DNA from: Rivularia sp963920925
GTDB taxonomy: Bacteria; Cyanobacteriota; Cyanobacteriia; Cyanobacteriales; Nostocaceae
Direction of reading: 5' to 3'
Assembly (NCBI RefSeq): GCF_963920925.1
Contig: NZ_CAWUDI010000020.1
Span: 1 to 64,000, forward strand
DNA: 64,000 bases
Both the position numbers and the translations under genes were made by a program. The notes below the pieces were generated by a model. That model was not told the DNA's origin. It did no database searches and was given only the letters and a program-made list of their open reading frames with translations. This document shows positions 1 through 8,355 of this stretch, in pieces; the first letter of the stretch is position 1; every line of letters starts with the position of its first letter.

Positions 1-54
1 TGCGGCGACGATAGTTGGAGGGTTGCCTCCTGTGAAAATAGCTCGGTGCCAGGT
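1..54 (+). rRNA. rrf: 5S ribosomal RNA, 3' part (runs in from the left edge)
   Basis: The first ~54 bases match the 3' half of cyanobacterial 5S rRNA as I know it: a gcggcgacgatag segment, a helix GGAGGG-TTGCCTCC-type arm, then the conserved ending gctcggtgccaggt. The 5' half lies outside the window, so this is the distal end of an rRNA operon read left to right. It is followed 16 bases later by a strong terminator. The exact 3' end is estimated to within a few bases. Confidence 0.85.
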
Positions 55-70
55 TCATAATTCAAAAGAA

Positions 71-104
71 AAACCCTTCTGTGATATTCAGGAGGGTTTT
101 TTGA
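71..104 (+). terminator. Rho-independent terminator of the rRNA operon
   Basis: The arms aaacccttctg and caggaggtttt-type (CAGGAGGGTTT) pair around a short loop and are followed by a run of T. The stem has one G-T pair. Because the upper arm is preceded by a run of A, the same hairpin can also terminate transcription arriving from the minus strand, where the convergent TPR reading frame ends inside it. Confidence 0.85.
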
Positions 105-441
105 TTTTATCCCTTTTCTGTAAGTTTCCAAATATCATTGACTTACTATAATCCTCAATCGCAGCTTCATACTCTTTTAATTTCGATAATATTTGACCTC
201 GCATAAACAGTCCATTAGCATTAATAGGATTTATTTTAATTCCAAGATTAAAATCCTCTATTGCACCCTGTATGTTCCCGATTTTATATCGAAAATCACC
301 TCTATTGAAGTAGAGATTAGAATCAATCGGATTTATAAAGATAGCTTGATTCAAATCTTTAATTGCTTCTAAAATATCTCCCATATGAATTGAAGTAAAA
401 CTACGATAAAGTAATACTTCTGAAAGATTAGGGTCTAAAGT
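88..441 (-). pseudogene. TPR-repeat protein, 5'-truncated remnant
   Basis: The frame encodes three tetratricopeptide repeats (for example GDFRYKIGNIQGAIEDFNLG, with the usual Gly/Ala/Pro spacing). The first ATG is at 384, which gives 98 residues, but TPR homology already starts upstream of it: the frame stays open to a stop at 442-444 and codes for a typical first half of a TPR helix pair (LLYRSFTSIHMGDILEAI). No ATG, GTG or TTG occurs in that upstream part. The open frame stops exactly where an interspersed repeat element begins, so the original 5' end seems to have been lost to that insertion. The last codons lie inside the rRNA terminator. A shortened protein starting at 384 is possible; TPR proteins mediate protein-protein contacts, but no partner can be named. 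Confidence 0.65.
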
Positions 442-445
442 TCAT

Positions 446-560
446 CACAAATCCCTCTCCCCCTCCCCTCTGCCCTTCTCCTGGAGAGGGGTGTCGGAGG
501 CGGGGTGAGGGAAGTATATTGCGATTCTTACCGACATAAAAGTTGTATGAACGAAAAGCG
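446..560. repeat. Interspersed palindromic repeat, family A, copy 1
   Basis: A C/T-rich arm (ccctctccccctcccctct), a central cttctcctggagagg hairpin, and a G-rich return arm ending ggcggggtgaggg. A second copy lies at 34126-34236. Outside the palindrome both copies share a flank (reading one strand) gttcatacaa-ttttatg ... aatcgcaa, so the unit is about 110 bases, longer than the obvious C/G-rich core. Confidence 0.75.
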
Positions 561-619
561 TAGAGATTCTATCAAAGTCAACACCCTATTCACACACCCT
601 ACAAAAATACAATAAAATT

Positions 620-1981
620 TTATTTATTTTCGGTTTCTATTGTAAGCACCTGCGGTGGTGTCGCATCTGGAGGATACAGTAAGTCAACTTCTACAAGTCT
701 TTTACCACCTGGTTTCATATTTAATATTGTTAAGGGTTCGCCTTTTTCTCCTCTATTTTGCACTAAATGTAAGTACTGTGTGCGTGGTAATCCTTTATTA
801 TCCGTATAACGCACTCTTACCGTACCGCGAAAGAAAACTCGTTTATCTGGATTATCAAAGAAGCGTAACCCATCTTTGGTTAATCGATCTTCTTTAATAG
901 GTGTTTGCAATGATACTTTGACAGTCTGCGGTGCTGAAGATTTATTTAATAAAGGTAATTGCAAACTGTACCAAATTCCGTAGTTGCCATGAGCATAATA
1001 TGCGGTATCGGGATAGCGGGCTAACATTTTGGCACTTTGAATTTGGTTGGTTCCTAATGTGCCGCGATGTAAGGTAGCTATACCGTAGGAAAAAGCTCTA
1101 CCGGATTGAGGAATTGTTAGATAAGTTTTTTTAGGACTATCAACGACTAAAGAATTCCATTGAGAACCTTTTGCAACTCCCGATACCCTACCGTAAATGA
1201 TTGGTTTATTGATATCTTCTGGTGGAGTTGGAGTTTTATCTCTTGGTCCTGCTAAATTGCCGTTATCAAGTAAATTTTGCCATTCTTGTAACGTTGGGGC
1301 ACGCTCGCTTCCATCAACGTTGGTAGGTGCAAACATTGCTAAAGATGCAGCATATACCTTATCACTGCTCGACAATCGCATCAAGGTAGAACGTCCATTT
1401 ATCGGCGGTTCCAGTTCTTTTACAGGAATGGGTGCATTCATCATCATGCGACTTTCCCCTGCTGGAATTATTAATTTAGTAGGTAAAGTAGATTGACGAC
1501 GTTTTCTAAGAATATCGCTCATAACACGACTTCCAGGGCCAGAAAATACCGTTCCAAAATTATTATTTTTTTGGGATGGTAAATCAATAAATGGTGCATC
1601 AGGTTGACTCAAATAACTAGCCGCATTTAATACATTAACCGTGACGGGTTGCGAAGTCGGATTGTGTAGAATTATTCCCAGGTATAACGTCTTTAAATCA
1701 TCTGGTGCGGATGCTTTAGCAACATGATGTGCAAATATATCAAACCGTCCTTTAAAAGGGAAATTAAGGTGTGCTGAGGACACATTTTTTCCTTTCTCAG
1801 GAAAAGTCGAAAGCAGAATTCCTTCTTTGAGAACTAATTCCGGACTATTGCTATTAAAAACCGGAACATCATCAAGTTTACCTGGTAAAGGACGTACTTG
1901 TTGTCGTTGTACTACTTCTACAGGTGCGGCGGTGGGAGTAGTTGTTTGAGCAATAATAAAATTGAGTAAGAATGATAACAT
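620..1981 (-). CDS. DUF3370 domain-containing protein
   Basis: A 453-residue protein that I recognise as DUF3370, a cyanobacterial family of unknown function. The characteristic block is near the N-terminus: RPLPGKLDDVPVFNSNSPE, then EGILLSTFP and a stretch FPFKGRFDIFAHHVAKA. The first ~12 residues are hydrophobic (MLSFLLNFIIAQ) and resemble a short or clipped signal peptide, so export is likely but not certain. The family probably forms beta-rich extracytoplasmic proteins; no catalytic motif is visible. It is separated from hisH by a long gene-free stretch and appears monocistronic. Identification of the family is firm; its role is unknown. Confidence 0.85.
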   Translation of the reverse strand: MLSFLLNFIIAQTTTPTAAPVEVVQRQQVRPLPGKLDDVPVFNSNSPELVLKEGILLSTFPEKGKNVSSAHLNFPFKGRFDIFAHHVAKASAPDDLKTLYLGIILHNPTSQPVTVNVLNAASYLSQPDAPFIDLPSQKNNNFGTVFSGPGSRVMSDILRKRRQSTLPTKLIIPAGESRMMMNAPIPVKELEPPINGRSTLMRLSSSDKVYAASLAMFAPTNVDGSERAPTLQEWQNLLDNGNLAGPRDKTPTPPEDINKPIIYGRVSGVAKGSQWNSLVVDSPKKTYLTIPQSGRAFSYGIATLHRGTLGTNQIQSAKMLARYPDTAYYAHGNYGIWYSLQLPLLNKSSAPQTVKVSLQTPIKEDRLTKDGLRFFDNPDKRVFFRGTVRVRYTDNKGLPRTQYLHLVQNRGEKGEPLTILNMKPGGKRLVEVDLLYPPDATPPQVLTIETENK

Positions 1982-2750
1982 ATATCCTTAGTTTTTAGTT
2001 CTTTTAAAGACGCACCTATATTGATGAAAGTGCCTAGCTGTCTTCTAATTAATCATAAATTGACAATAAAATAATATATTTTTATTTGTCAAAATAATAA
2101 CGTGCTACATATACAACAACTAAGAATTTACGGTATGGCTCAATTATCTAAAACTTGCGGAATAAAATCATTTCAAACAAATTTATCTTCATACAGGTGT
2201 TTGATATCAATTATAGAAAAGCGATGTCAGTTTTTTATTGCTTCAAGTCAATAGTTCTATGCAATACACTTTCTATAAATCTATATTATTTACTCAAATA
2301 GGAATATATCTGTACTATAGTAATTATTAGATGCTGATTTAAAAATTAGGTAATAGTATTATGTTGTGAGGGTTTATATCCTCCTAAGTCTAAAAAAAAA
2401 ACAAGGCGAAGATGTAAGTTCTGCTATTCTTTTCAGTTAATTTTTGAAATTAATGCCTTATGACTTTGCACGATCGAGCAGCTTAGAATAGCATAGAGTT
2501 AAAAGTTCACTGTTCTTTAATTTCTCTTAAACTAACAAGTTGTAAATTTATAGGTAAGATCAACACAAAAAATAAAATCAACCATGCAGACAGCAATGTA
2601 AAGCAATTTTAAGGAGTAAGTCTTCAGAACAAATTGATTTGTAACAGATAAGCCAAAATTTGTTCAAAAGTTAATACCAATCGTTGCGGCAGGAAATTTA
2701 TTATTTAAGATAGGAACACCCTCCATCTATAAATTTATCGGGAGTAGGTT
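1982..2750. other. Gene-free region (769 bp) upstream of hisH
   Basis: AT-rich DNA with a run of A at 2391-2402 and no open frame with coding character on either strand. It must hold the promoters of the divergent DUF3370 gene and hisH. I see no tRNA, riboswitch or repeat that I can name. Confidence 0.5.
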
Positions 2751-3386
2751 ATGGCGGTAATTGCAGTAATTGATTATGACATGGGAAATTTGCACTCAGT
2801 TTGTAAGGCTTTAGAAAAAGCTGGTGCAACTCCTAAAGTTACAAAAGATCCTTCCGATTTGGAAACAGCTATGGCAGTTGTATTACCTGGGGTTGGTGCA
2901 TTCGATCCAGCAATGCTTTCTTTGCGATCGCGAGGTTTGATTGAACCAATCAAAAATATCATCGCGCAAGGTAAACCTTTCTTAGGAATATGTCTGGGAA
3001 TGCAAATTCTTTTTGATTCGTCCGAGGAAGGCGTTGAAAATGGATTAGGAATCATTCCGGGAAAAGTAAGACGTTTTCGTCCTTCTCAAGAAATAAGGAT
3101 TCCTCATATGGGTTGGAATCAATTAGAAATAACTCAAGCAAGAAGTCTTTTATGGGAACATTTACCCCCCCAACCTTGGGTATACTTTGTTCATTCTTTC
3201 TACGTCGATCCGGTAGAAAAAAAAGTAAATGCAGCAACCGTAACTCACGGTAGTCAAACTGTAACTGCTGCTGTTGCTTACGAGAATGTCACCGCAGTTC
3301 AGTTTCACCCTGAGAAATCCTCGAATGTTGGACTTCAAATACTTTCTAATTTTGTCTCCCAGGTGCGCGAGAAAATTACCGTTTAA
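2751..3386 (+). CDS. hisH: Imidazole glycerol phosphate synthase, glutaminase subunit
   Basis: HisH hydrolyses glutamine and passes ammonia to HisF, which makes imidazole glycerol phosphate and AICAR in histidine biosynthesis (cytoplasm). The 211-residue length is normal. It opens with IAVIDYDMGNLHSV, has the oxyanion strand PGVGAF at 46-51, the nucleophile Cys81 in GICLGMQ, and the catalytic His186/Glu188 in QFHPEKS. The ATG start follows a ggagtaggtt ribosome site. hisF is not in the window, so the two subunits are encoded apart, as is common in cyanobacteria. Confidence 0.97.
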   Translation: MAVIAVIDYDMGNLHSVCKALEKAGATPKVTKDPSDLETAMAVVLPGVGAFDPAMLSLRSRGLIEPIKNIIAQGKPFLGICLGMQILFDSSEEGVENGLGIIPGKVRRFRPSQEIRIPHMGWNQLEITQARSLLWEHLPPQPWVYFVHSFYVDPVEKKVNAATVTHGSQTVTAAVAYENVTAVQFHPEKSSNVGLQILSNFVSQVREKITV

Positions 3387-3550
3387 AGTGTTTAAACTGT
3401 TTAATTAATTGTCTCCGTATCTTACATTTAATTGCCAATGCAAGCAATTCAAATTTAATCCAACAACTAAACTAGTGTTTTCTGCTATATTCAATGTTTG
3501 GCAGTCAAGGGTACTATTGTCGCTAAAATCCTAACGACACGAAAATCATT

Positions 3551-4090
3551 TTGCTAAGAATTTACGGGAATCGTCAGTTAAAAACATTACCAGGGAAGCA
3601 AACCAGACCGACTCTAGCACGGGTAAGAGAAGCCATATTTAATATTTGGCAGGGAAGAATTGCAGATTGTCGCTGGTTAGATTTATGCACTGGAACGGGT
3701 TCTATGGGTGCGGAAGCTTTGTGTCGAGGAGCTAGCCTTGTAGTTGGTGTAGAAAAATCTAAAAGTGCTTGCGGTATTATAAAACAAAATTGGCAACAGG
3801 TCGCAGCTTCCGATCAAGTTTGGAAACTTTTGCAGGGAGATATATTACAGCAGTTGCCCAAACTGAGCGAACAACAGTTTGACAGAATTTATTTTGATCC
3901 ACCTTATGCAAGCGATTTATATAAACCTGTTTTAGAAGCCATTACTCGCTACGAGCTTCTAGATATGAATGGAGAAATTGCAGTAGAACATAATCCCAAA
4001 TTATGGACACCATCACAAATTCCGGATTTGGAAATATGCCGTCAAAAAGTTTATGGTAATACTACCGTGAGTTTTTACAGTTATCAGTGA
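3551..4090 (+). CDS. rsmD: 16S rRNA (guanine(966)-N2)-methyltransferase
   Basis: RsmD methylates G966 of 16S rRNA in the 30S subunit using S-adenosylmethionine. The 179-residue protein starts LRIYGNRQLKTLPG and keeps TRPT-x-x-x-VREAIFNIW, the SAM loop LDLCTGTGSMGAEAL (43-57) and the catalytic DPPY at 116-119. The start is TTG at 3551: the only upstream in-frame ATG (3494) is cut off by a TAA at 3524, and family members begin one or two residues before LRIYGNR. It lies 164 bp downstream of hisH on the same strand. Confidence 0.93.
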   Translation: MLRIYGNRQLKTLPGKQTRPTLARVREAIFNIWQGRIADCRWLDLCTGTGSMGAEALCRGASLVVGVEKSKSACGIIKQNWQQVAASDQVWKLLQGDILQQLPKLSEQQFDRIYFDPPYASDLYKPVLEAITRYELLDMNGEIAVEHNPKLWTPSQIPDLEICRQKVYGNTTVSFYSYQ

Positions 4091-4183
4091 GCAGTTATCA
4101 GTTATCAGTCGCTCATGTACTTCATTGATAAATACCTATTGTACCTATCCCATTGACGGTTGAAAATTGCCGTTTTAGCAAAA

Positions 4184-4203
4184 GTCCTCTAGAAGAGGAC
4201 TAA
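4184..4203. repeat. Short perfect hairpin between rsmD and petG
   Basis: agtcctct-aga-agaggact forms an 8-bp stem with a 3-base loop. It sits in a stretch of heptamer-like agttatcagt/aactggtaatt repeats between convergent rsmD and petG. It lacks a clear T-run, so it is better called a dispersed palindrome than a terminator. Confidence 0.5.
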
Positions 4204-4289
4204 ATGAAGATTTTGTTTCAGTCCCTTTTCAGAAATTATACTTACCAATTACCAGGAACTGGTTACTGATAACTGGTAATTGTTGACTG

Positions 4290-4403
4290 TTAAAGTCCGA
4301 GTTCGTTACCACGCTTGTATTGTTCGTAAGCTTTATAAAATAAACCAGCTAAAGTAACGAAAACTAAACCTAGAACCATTCCATCAAGTAAAGGTTCAAC
4401 CAT
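4290..4403 (-). CDS. petG: Cytochrome b6-f complex subunit V (37 residues)
   Basis: The minus strand encodes MVEPLLDGMVLGLVFVTLAG followed by LFYKAYEQYKRGNELGL, which is clearly PetG, a single-helix subunit needed for stability of the dimeric cytochrome b6f complex in the thylakoid. Length (37) is exactly that of the family. The transmembrane helix covers about residues 5-25, with a positively charged stromal/cytoplasmic tail. It is convergent with rsmD and divergent from the c-type cytochrome at 4597, so the 190-bp gap carries both promoters. Confidence 0.96.
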   Translation of the reverse strand: MVEPLLDGMVLGLVFVTLAGLFYKAYEQYKRGNELGL

Positions 4404-4596
4404 TGGAGCCTCTTTATTACAATTTTTCATATTTGTTTACTAAAATCATTTTACCATTAAGAGTTGGCCTTCCAGCGCTCCTGTAAAGAATTAGAGCCTT
4501 ATTTTGAGTTCAGAAAAGACGATTGGTGCTTGCAGAGACAGTCAAGAACTTTTAAGCTATGTGTAGGAAATGAAATATTTTTTGTAGACACCGACT

Positions 4597-4986
4597 TTGA
4601 CAGCAAACCTTTTGGATAACCAGATTATCAAACCGGACACTCTAATAGGGCGAATCGCGTTCTTCTCGTTAGCGATTTTGCTAGCAATCCTATTAGGCAT
4701 TTTTGCTGTAAATATGGTAAGAAGTTCCGACCCCTATATTAAAAATGTACTCTCTAAAACAGGAAATCCCACTCAAGGACACGCAATTTTCCAGATTAAC
4801 TGCGCTGGCTGTCATGGCTTAGAAGCAACGGGAAGTATAGGTCCTTCGCTAGAAACGGTATCTAAACGTAAATCTCGTTATGGGCTAATTCACCAAGTAA
4901 TCAGCGGAGATACACCCCCAATGCCGAAATTCCAGCCTAACGTTGAGGAAATGGCGGATTTATTGAGTTACTTAGAATCGCTTTAG
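4597..4986 (+). CDS. cytM: Membrane-anchored mono-haem c-type cytochrome (CytM-like)
   Basis: 129 residues: one N-terminal hydrophobic helix (about 18-42, not followed by an obvious cleavage site) and a class I cytochrome c domain with Cys69-x-x-Cys72-His73 (CAGCH) and a probable axial Met109 in PPMPKF. This architecture and its position beside petG fit cytochrome M, a low-potential membrane-bound electron carrier of cyanobacteria; another small c6-like cytochrome cannot be excluded. The start is TTG at 4597, since a TAG lies four codons upstream and no ATG is available before the helix. Confidence 0.75.
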   Translation: MTANLLDNQIIKPDTLIGRIAFFSLAILLAILLGIFAVNMVRSSDPYIKNVLSKTGNPTQGHAIFQINCAGCHGLEATGSIGPSLETVSKRKSRYGLIHQVISGDTPPMPKFQPNVEEMADLLSYLESL

Positions 4987-5044
4987 GAATTGGGTCATGG
5001 GGACGGCAGTTAAGAGTTAAGAGGTAGGAGTTAGGAGTTAATAG

Positions 5045-5836
5045 TTAAGAATTGTTAACTTTTAACCTTTGGCTTTTGAACTTTGAAAATAAGCCGATCG
5101 CAATTATTACGAACGTGCATGACAAAGCGACTATTTTCAAAGTTGGATTTTCCCAGTGTTTAATTGCAATTGCAATTAACGCCCAAACTGTAACGCCACT
5201 GTAAGCAATGTCTTGACGTTGAAGAAGTGCGATCGCCGCTACGAAAGTTGCAATAACTACCATAGTTACAGTCCAGACTTCAGCGGAAATGCCGAAACCG
5301 TTCCAATCATTAATATATAAAGCACTTGCTATGTTAACGATAGTCGCAACGCTTATCCAACCAAGATAAATGCTAATTGGGTAACGAATAAACCATTTTT
5401 CAGGGCGAGATACAGGTGTACCACTTTCTAAACGTAAGTACACGGTTGTTAACGGGAGTAAAATTAACAGCATTGCAATAACTGAAAGCACGAACAGCCG
5501 AGATAAAAATAGATACACCCAAATACTTTGAGCAATTGATGCAATTGTTAATAAATATCCAGTTTTGCGTAAATGGGGATTTTCTCGTTGGGATGGTAAA
5601 ACTTGATAAATTGCAAAAGCAAATAGTCCCAAATAGATAAGCCCCCAGATTGCAAAAGCATAATTAGCGGGAATTATTAAAACGTCTTTGAATAAAGTAT
5701 TGGATATCCCACCAATCGTAAGTCCGTTAAGCGGGAAAATGTTTGATAAGACGTTGACGATAAAAGCAATTACTACAGCAGCAAAGGTGATAAGTTGCCG
5801 TAGGGTATCTCCAGAATTACTATTAGACTGCTGCAT
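5045..5836 (-). CDS. TspO/MBR-related tryptophan-rich membrane protein
   Basis: 263 residues with about seven hydrophobic helices. Motifs such as ANYAFAIWGLIYLGLFAFAIYQ and IWVYLF, plus Trp residues near helix ends (WISVATIV, WENPTLK), place it in the large tryptophan-rich sensory protein family related to TspO. True TspO is about 160 residues with five helices; this is the longer cyanobacterial/eukaryotic-like form. The family's ligand and role are not established; tetrapyrrole or stress-linked transport would be speculation. It starts at ATG 5836 and is monocistronic, divergent from the SDR gene. Confidence 0.75.
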   Translation of the reverse strand: MQQSNSNSGDTLRQLITFAAVVIAFIVNVLSNIFPLNGLTIGGISNTLFKDVLIIPANYAFAIWGLIYLGLFAFAIYQVLPSQRENPHLRKTGYLLTIASIAQSIWVYLFLSRLFVLSVIAMLLILLPLTTVYLRLESGTPVSRPEKWFIRYPISIYLGWISVATIVNIASALYINDWNGFGISAEVWTVTMVVIATFVAAIALLQRQDIAYSGVTVWALIAIAIKHWENPTLKIVALSCTFVIIAIGLFSKFKSQRLKVNNS

Positions 5837-6081
5837 GGAATTTTCTATATAAATAAAACTCAGGATTACACTCTATGCTTGATAGCCTATATTGTCTGGG
5901 GATAAAACAAAAGCGTTGGAAATACTCTATTAACTAATATATTATTTTTGGGGACTTGGTAGTTTGAAGGGAGAAGCTGAAGAGGGGGTGAGGTTGAGCG
6001 TCTATATAAACTATTCCGATTGCGGAATAACGATAATCTGCTCATAATATCTCCTAGCGAAAAATTAAAGGAAGAAATATC

Positions 6082-6783
6082 ATGAGTAAACCAGTTTGTG
6101 TAGTAATTGGTGTTGGTGCGGGTAACGGTGAATCTTTTTGCCGTAAATTTGCAGAGTCGGGTTATCAAGTAGCAATGTTAGCTAGGAATATAGATTATCT
6201 GCAAAAATTAACCAAAGAAATCCCTTCTGCTAAAGCTTATCAATACGACGTTACCAAAATTGATAAAGCAGCAGAATTATTTAATAAAATTGAATCGGAA
6301 ATGGGTACAATATCCGTCTTAGTTTACAATGCCGGTGCTGGTGCTTTTGCGAATATCGAAGATGCGAGCGTCGAAGATTTTCAACGTGCTTGGGAAGTTA
6401 ATAGTAGAGGATTATTTGCTGTAGCTAAGCAAGTTATTCCCCAAATGCGTAAGATTAATAAAGGTAATATTGTTATTATTGGAGCCACTGCATCTATTAA
6501 AGGTGGCGCAAATTTCACTCCGTTTGCTTCAGCGAAAGCCGCACAACGTAGTTTAGCGCAATCGATGGCGAGATATTTAGATCCACAAAAGATTCACGTT
6601 TCTTATATTATTCTTGATGGCGTGATTAATTCCGAACGCACTCGTAAAGCAATGTCGGATAAGCCGGAAGATTACTTTATGAAATCCGATGATATTGCCG
6701 AATCAGTATTCTTTTTAACTCAACAACCGGATTCGGCTTGGACGTTTGAATTGGATTTACGTCCTTTTGGGGAGAAGTGGTAA
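6082..6783 (+). CDS. SDR-family oxidoreductase with Phe at the catalytic Tyr position
   Basis: A 233-residue classical-type short-chain dehydrogenase. The Rossmann glycine pattern is VIGVGAGNGESF (9-20), the NAG motif is at 83-85 (YNAGAGAF), and strand beta-5 is IVIIGATAS. The usual Tyr-x-x-x-Lys is here Phe148-Ala-Ser-Ala-Lys152, so the catalytic tyrosine is replaced. I know of an SDR subgroup with FASAK instead of YxxxK, so this is likely a family trait rather than damage, but it puts ordinary dehydrogenase chemistry in doubt. Ribosome site gaaggaaga-like (aaaggaag) lies a few bases before the ATG. Substrate unknown. Confidence 0.85.
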   Translation: MSKPVCVVIGVGAGNGESFCRKFAESGYQVAMLARNIDYLQKLTKEIPSAKAYQYDVTKIDKAAELFNKIESEMGTISVLVYNAGAGAFANIEDASVEDFQRAWEVNSRGLFAVAKQVIPQMRKINKGNIVIIGATASIKGGANFTPFASAKAAQRSLAQSMARYLDPQKIHVSYIILDGVINSERTRKAMSDKPEDYFMKSDDIAESVFFLTQQPDSAWTFELDLRPFGEKW

Positions 6784-6978
6784 AGATGGGGTAGAGGGGG
6801 GAGATGGGGGGATGGGGAGACAAGGAGAAGAATAACCTACTCCTAACACCTAATCCCTAACTCCTAACTGTTACCTGTTCCCTCATACTTACTTTTAGGT
6901 AACTACTTTACATCGGTAAACATTTTTATTACAGTCATGAGCGTGGAAATACTCATTGAATAACAAATAAAAATATTT

Positions 6979-7563
6979 ATGGCTAAGATTGCGATTGTTT
7001 ATTTTTCTGGTATGGGGCACACGCATTTGATGGCTGAAGCTGTTGCCGCTGGGGCTAAGAAGGTAACATCTACGGTGGATTTATTACGTATTACTGGAGA
7101 GCAAATTACTGATGGGCGTTGGCAAGATGATGCCACGATAGAAACGCTGAATCAAGCTGATGCGATTATATTTGGTTCACCTACTTATATGGGTGGTGTT
7201 GCAGGGCAGTTTAAATGTTTTATTGATGGTGCGGGGGTTTGGTTTGAGCAGAAGTGGAAAGATAAAATTGCGGGAGGTTTCACTCATTCAAGTTCCCCTA
7301 GCGGTGATAAGCAGGGGACTTTGCTTTATTTAGCAACTCATGCAGCCCAACAAAGTATGATTTGGGTAAATGTTGGCGATTTACCAAGTAGTTATCAAGG
7401 TAAGAATGATGGTGTCAACCGCTTGGGTGGATTTATGGGAGTAATGGGACAATCTGCACTCGATATGAGCGGTAAACCACCAGAAGTCGATCCAGGAGAT
7501 GCTCTGACAGCAGAAAGATATGGTGAAAGGGTTGCTTATTGTACTCAAAGATGGCAGAAATAA
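6979..7563 (+). CDS. Flavodoxin-like NAD(P)H:quinone/FMN reductase (WrbA-like)
   Basis: 194 residues. It begins KIAIVYFSGMGHTHLMAEAVAAGA, the FMN-phosphate-binding loop of the flavodoxin fold (Ser/Gly/His-rich rather than classical TGxT), continues with IIFGSPTYMGGVAGQFK, the second FMN loop typical of WrbA and related reductases, and GGFTHSSSPSGDKQGTL. Members reduce quinones by two electrons with NAD(P)H or handle flavin. The C-terminal half (GKPPEVDPGDALTAERYGERVA) also fits that family. It stands between the SDR gene and a methyltransferase on the same strand, but the gaps hold repeats, so an operon is doubtful. Confidence 0.85.
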   Translation: MAKIAIVYFSGMGHTHLMAEAVAAGAKKVTSTVDLLRITGEQITDGRWQDDATIETLNQADAIIFGSPTYMGGVAGQFKCFIDGAGVWFEQKWKDKIAGGFTHSSSPSGDKQGTLLYLATHAAQQSMIWVNVGDLPSSYQGKNDGVNRLGGFMGVMGQSALDMSGKPPEVDPGDALTAERYGERVAYCTQRWQK

Positions 7564-7613
7564 TTTAGTCACAAAATAAACTCTTGTGGTACGGGCATCT
7601 TGCCCGTTTATTT

Positions 7614-8291
7614 ATGATATCAAACCCTAGTGACAAATTAGTTCTTGATAGCTGGAATCAAAATGCGTCAGCCTGGATAACTACTATTGAAAATGAAGAA
7701 ATCGCAAGTAGAAAAATCACAAATCAAGCAATTATCGATGCAATTACAGATTATTCTCCCGTATCTATTCTCGATATCGGGTGTGGTGAAGGTTGGTTAA
7801 CTCGCGAATTAACTATTAAAGGAATAAATGCTTGGGGTGTTGATGGAGTTTCTCAATTAATTCAAAAAGCACGATTGATGAATTGTGGTAATTTCTTTTT
7901 TTCATCCTATGAAGATATTGTCAACAGTAATAAGATAGATATTCAATTTGATGCTGCTGTTTGTAATTTCTCTCTTTTAGGAAAAGAAACTATAGATAAT
8001 TTAATTCGTTCGATTCCTCGTTTACTTAAGAATCATCAATTGTTATTTATCCAAACGCTGCATCCGTTGATAGGTTATGGGGAATCTGCTTATATTGATG
8101 GATGGAGACAAGAACTTTGGCATGGTTTTAATTCTCAGTTTAAACAAGCAGCACCTTGGTACTTCCGCAAGCTGGAGACGTGGATAAACTTGCTTAAATC
8201 TTGCGGATTTTCGATTTTAGAATGTCGCGAACCAATTAATCCACTGACTCAAAAGCCTGCTTCAATTATTTTTATCGCTTCATGTAACTGA
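7614..8291 (+). CDS. Class I SAM-dependent methyltransferase, paralogue 1
   Basis: About 225 residues. It has the SAM-binding motif ILDIGCGEGWLTREL, an acidic residue at the end of strand 2 (AWGVDGV) and the motif IV region FDAAVCNFSLLGKET. I start it at ATG 7614 (MISNPSD); the open frame reaches back to a TTG at 7584, but that part is made of the dispersed repeat acgggcatcttgcccgt. It is a near-duplicate of the gene at 16812-17489 over its whole length. Substrate unknown; the C-terminal half with HPLIGYGES and APWYFRKLETWINLL resembles small-molecule O- or C-methyltransferases. Confidence 0.88.
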   Translation: MISNPSDKLVLDSWNQNASAWITTIENEEIASRKITNQAIIDAITDYSPVSILDIGCGEGWLTRELTIKGINAWGVDGVSQLIQKARLMNCGNFFFSSYEDIVNSNKIDIQFDAAVCNFSLLGKETIDNLIRSIPRLLKNHQLLFIQTLHPLIGYGESAYIDGWRQELWHGFNSQFKQAAPWYFRKLETWINLLKSCGFSILECREPINPLTQKPASIIFIASCN

Positions 8292-8310
8292 TTATGTTTT
8301 CACATTATTG

Positions 8311-8332
8311 GAGACGTTATATATAACGTCTC
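8311..8332. repeat. Perfect 22-bp palindrome after methyltransferase 1
   Basis: gagacgttata and its complement tataacgtctc form an uninterrupted palindrome. The gagacgt...acgtctc ends recur in the ndhD1 terminator (23453-23471), so this is a dispersed palindrome family in this genome that can serve as a terminator, although a T-run is absent here. Confidence 0.6.
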
Positions 8333-8355
8333 TACAACAGTTTCGTGATAAATAG

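Noticed and set aside
5887..6168. Minus-strand 93-codon frame overlapping the start of the SDR gene
   Set aside because: It is antisense to the SDR start and has no recognisable product.
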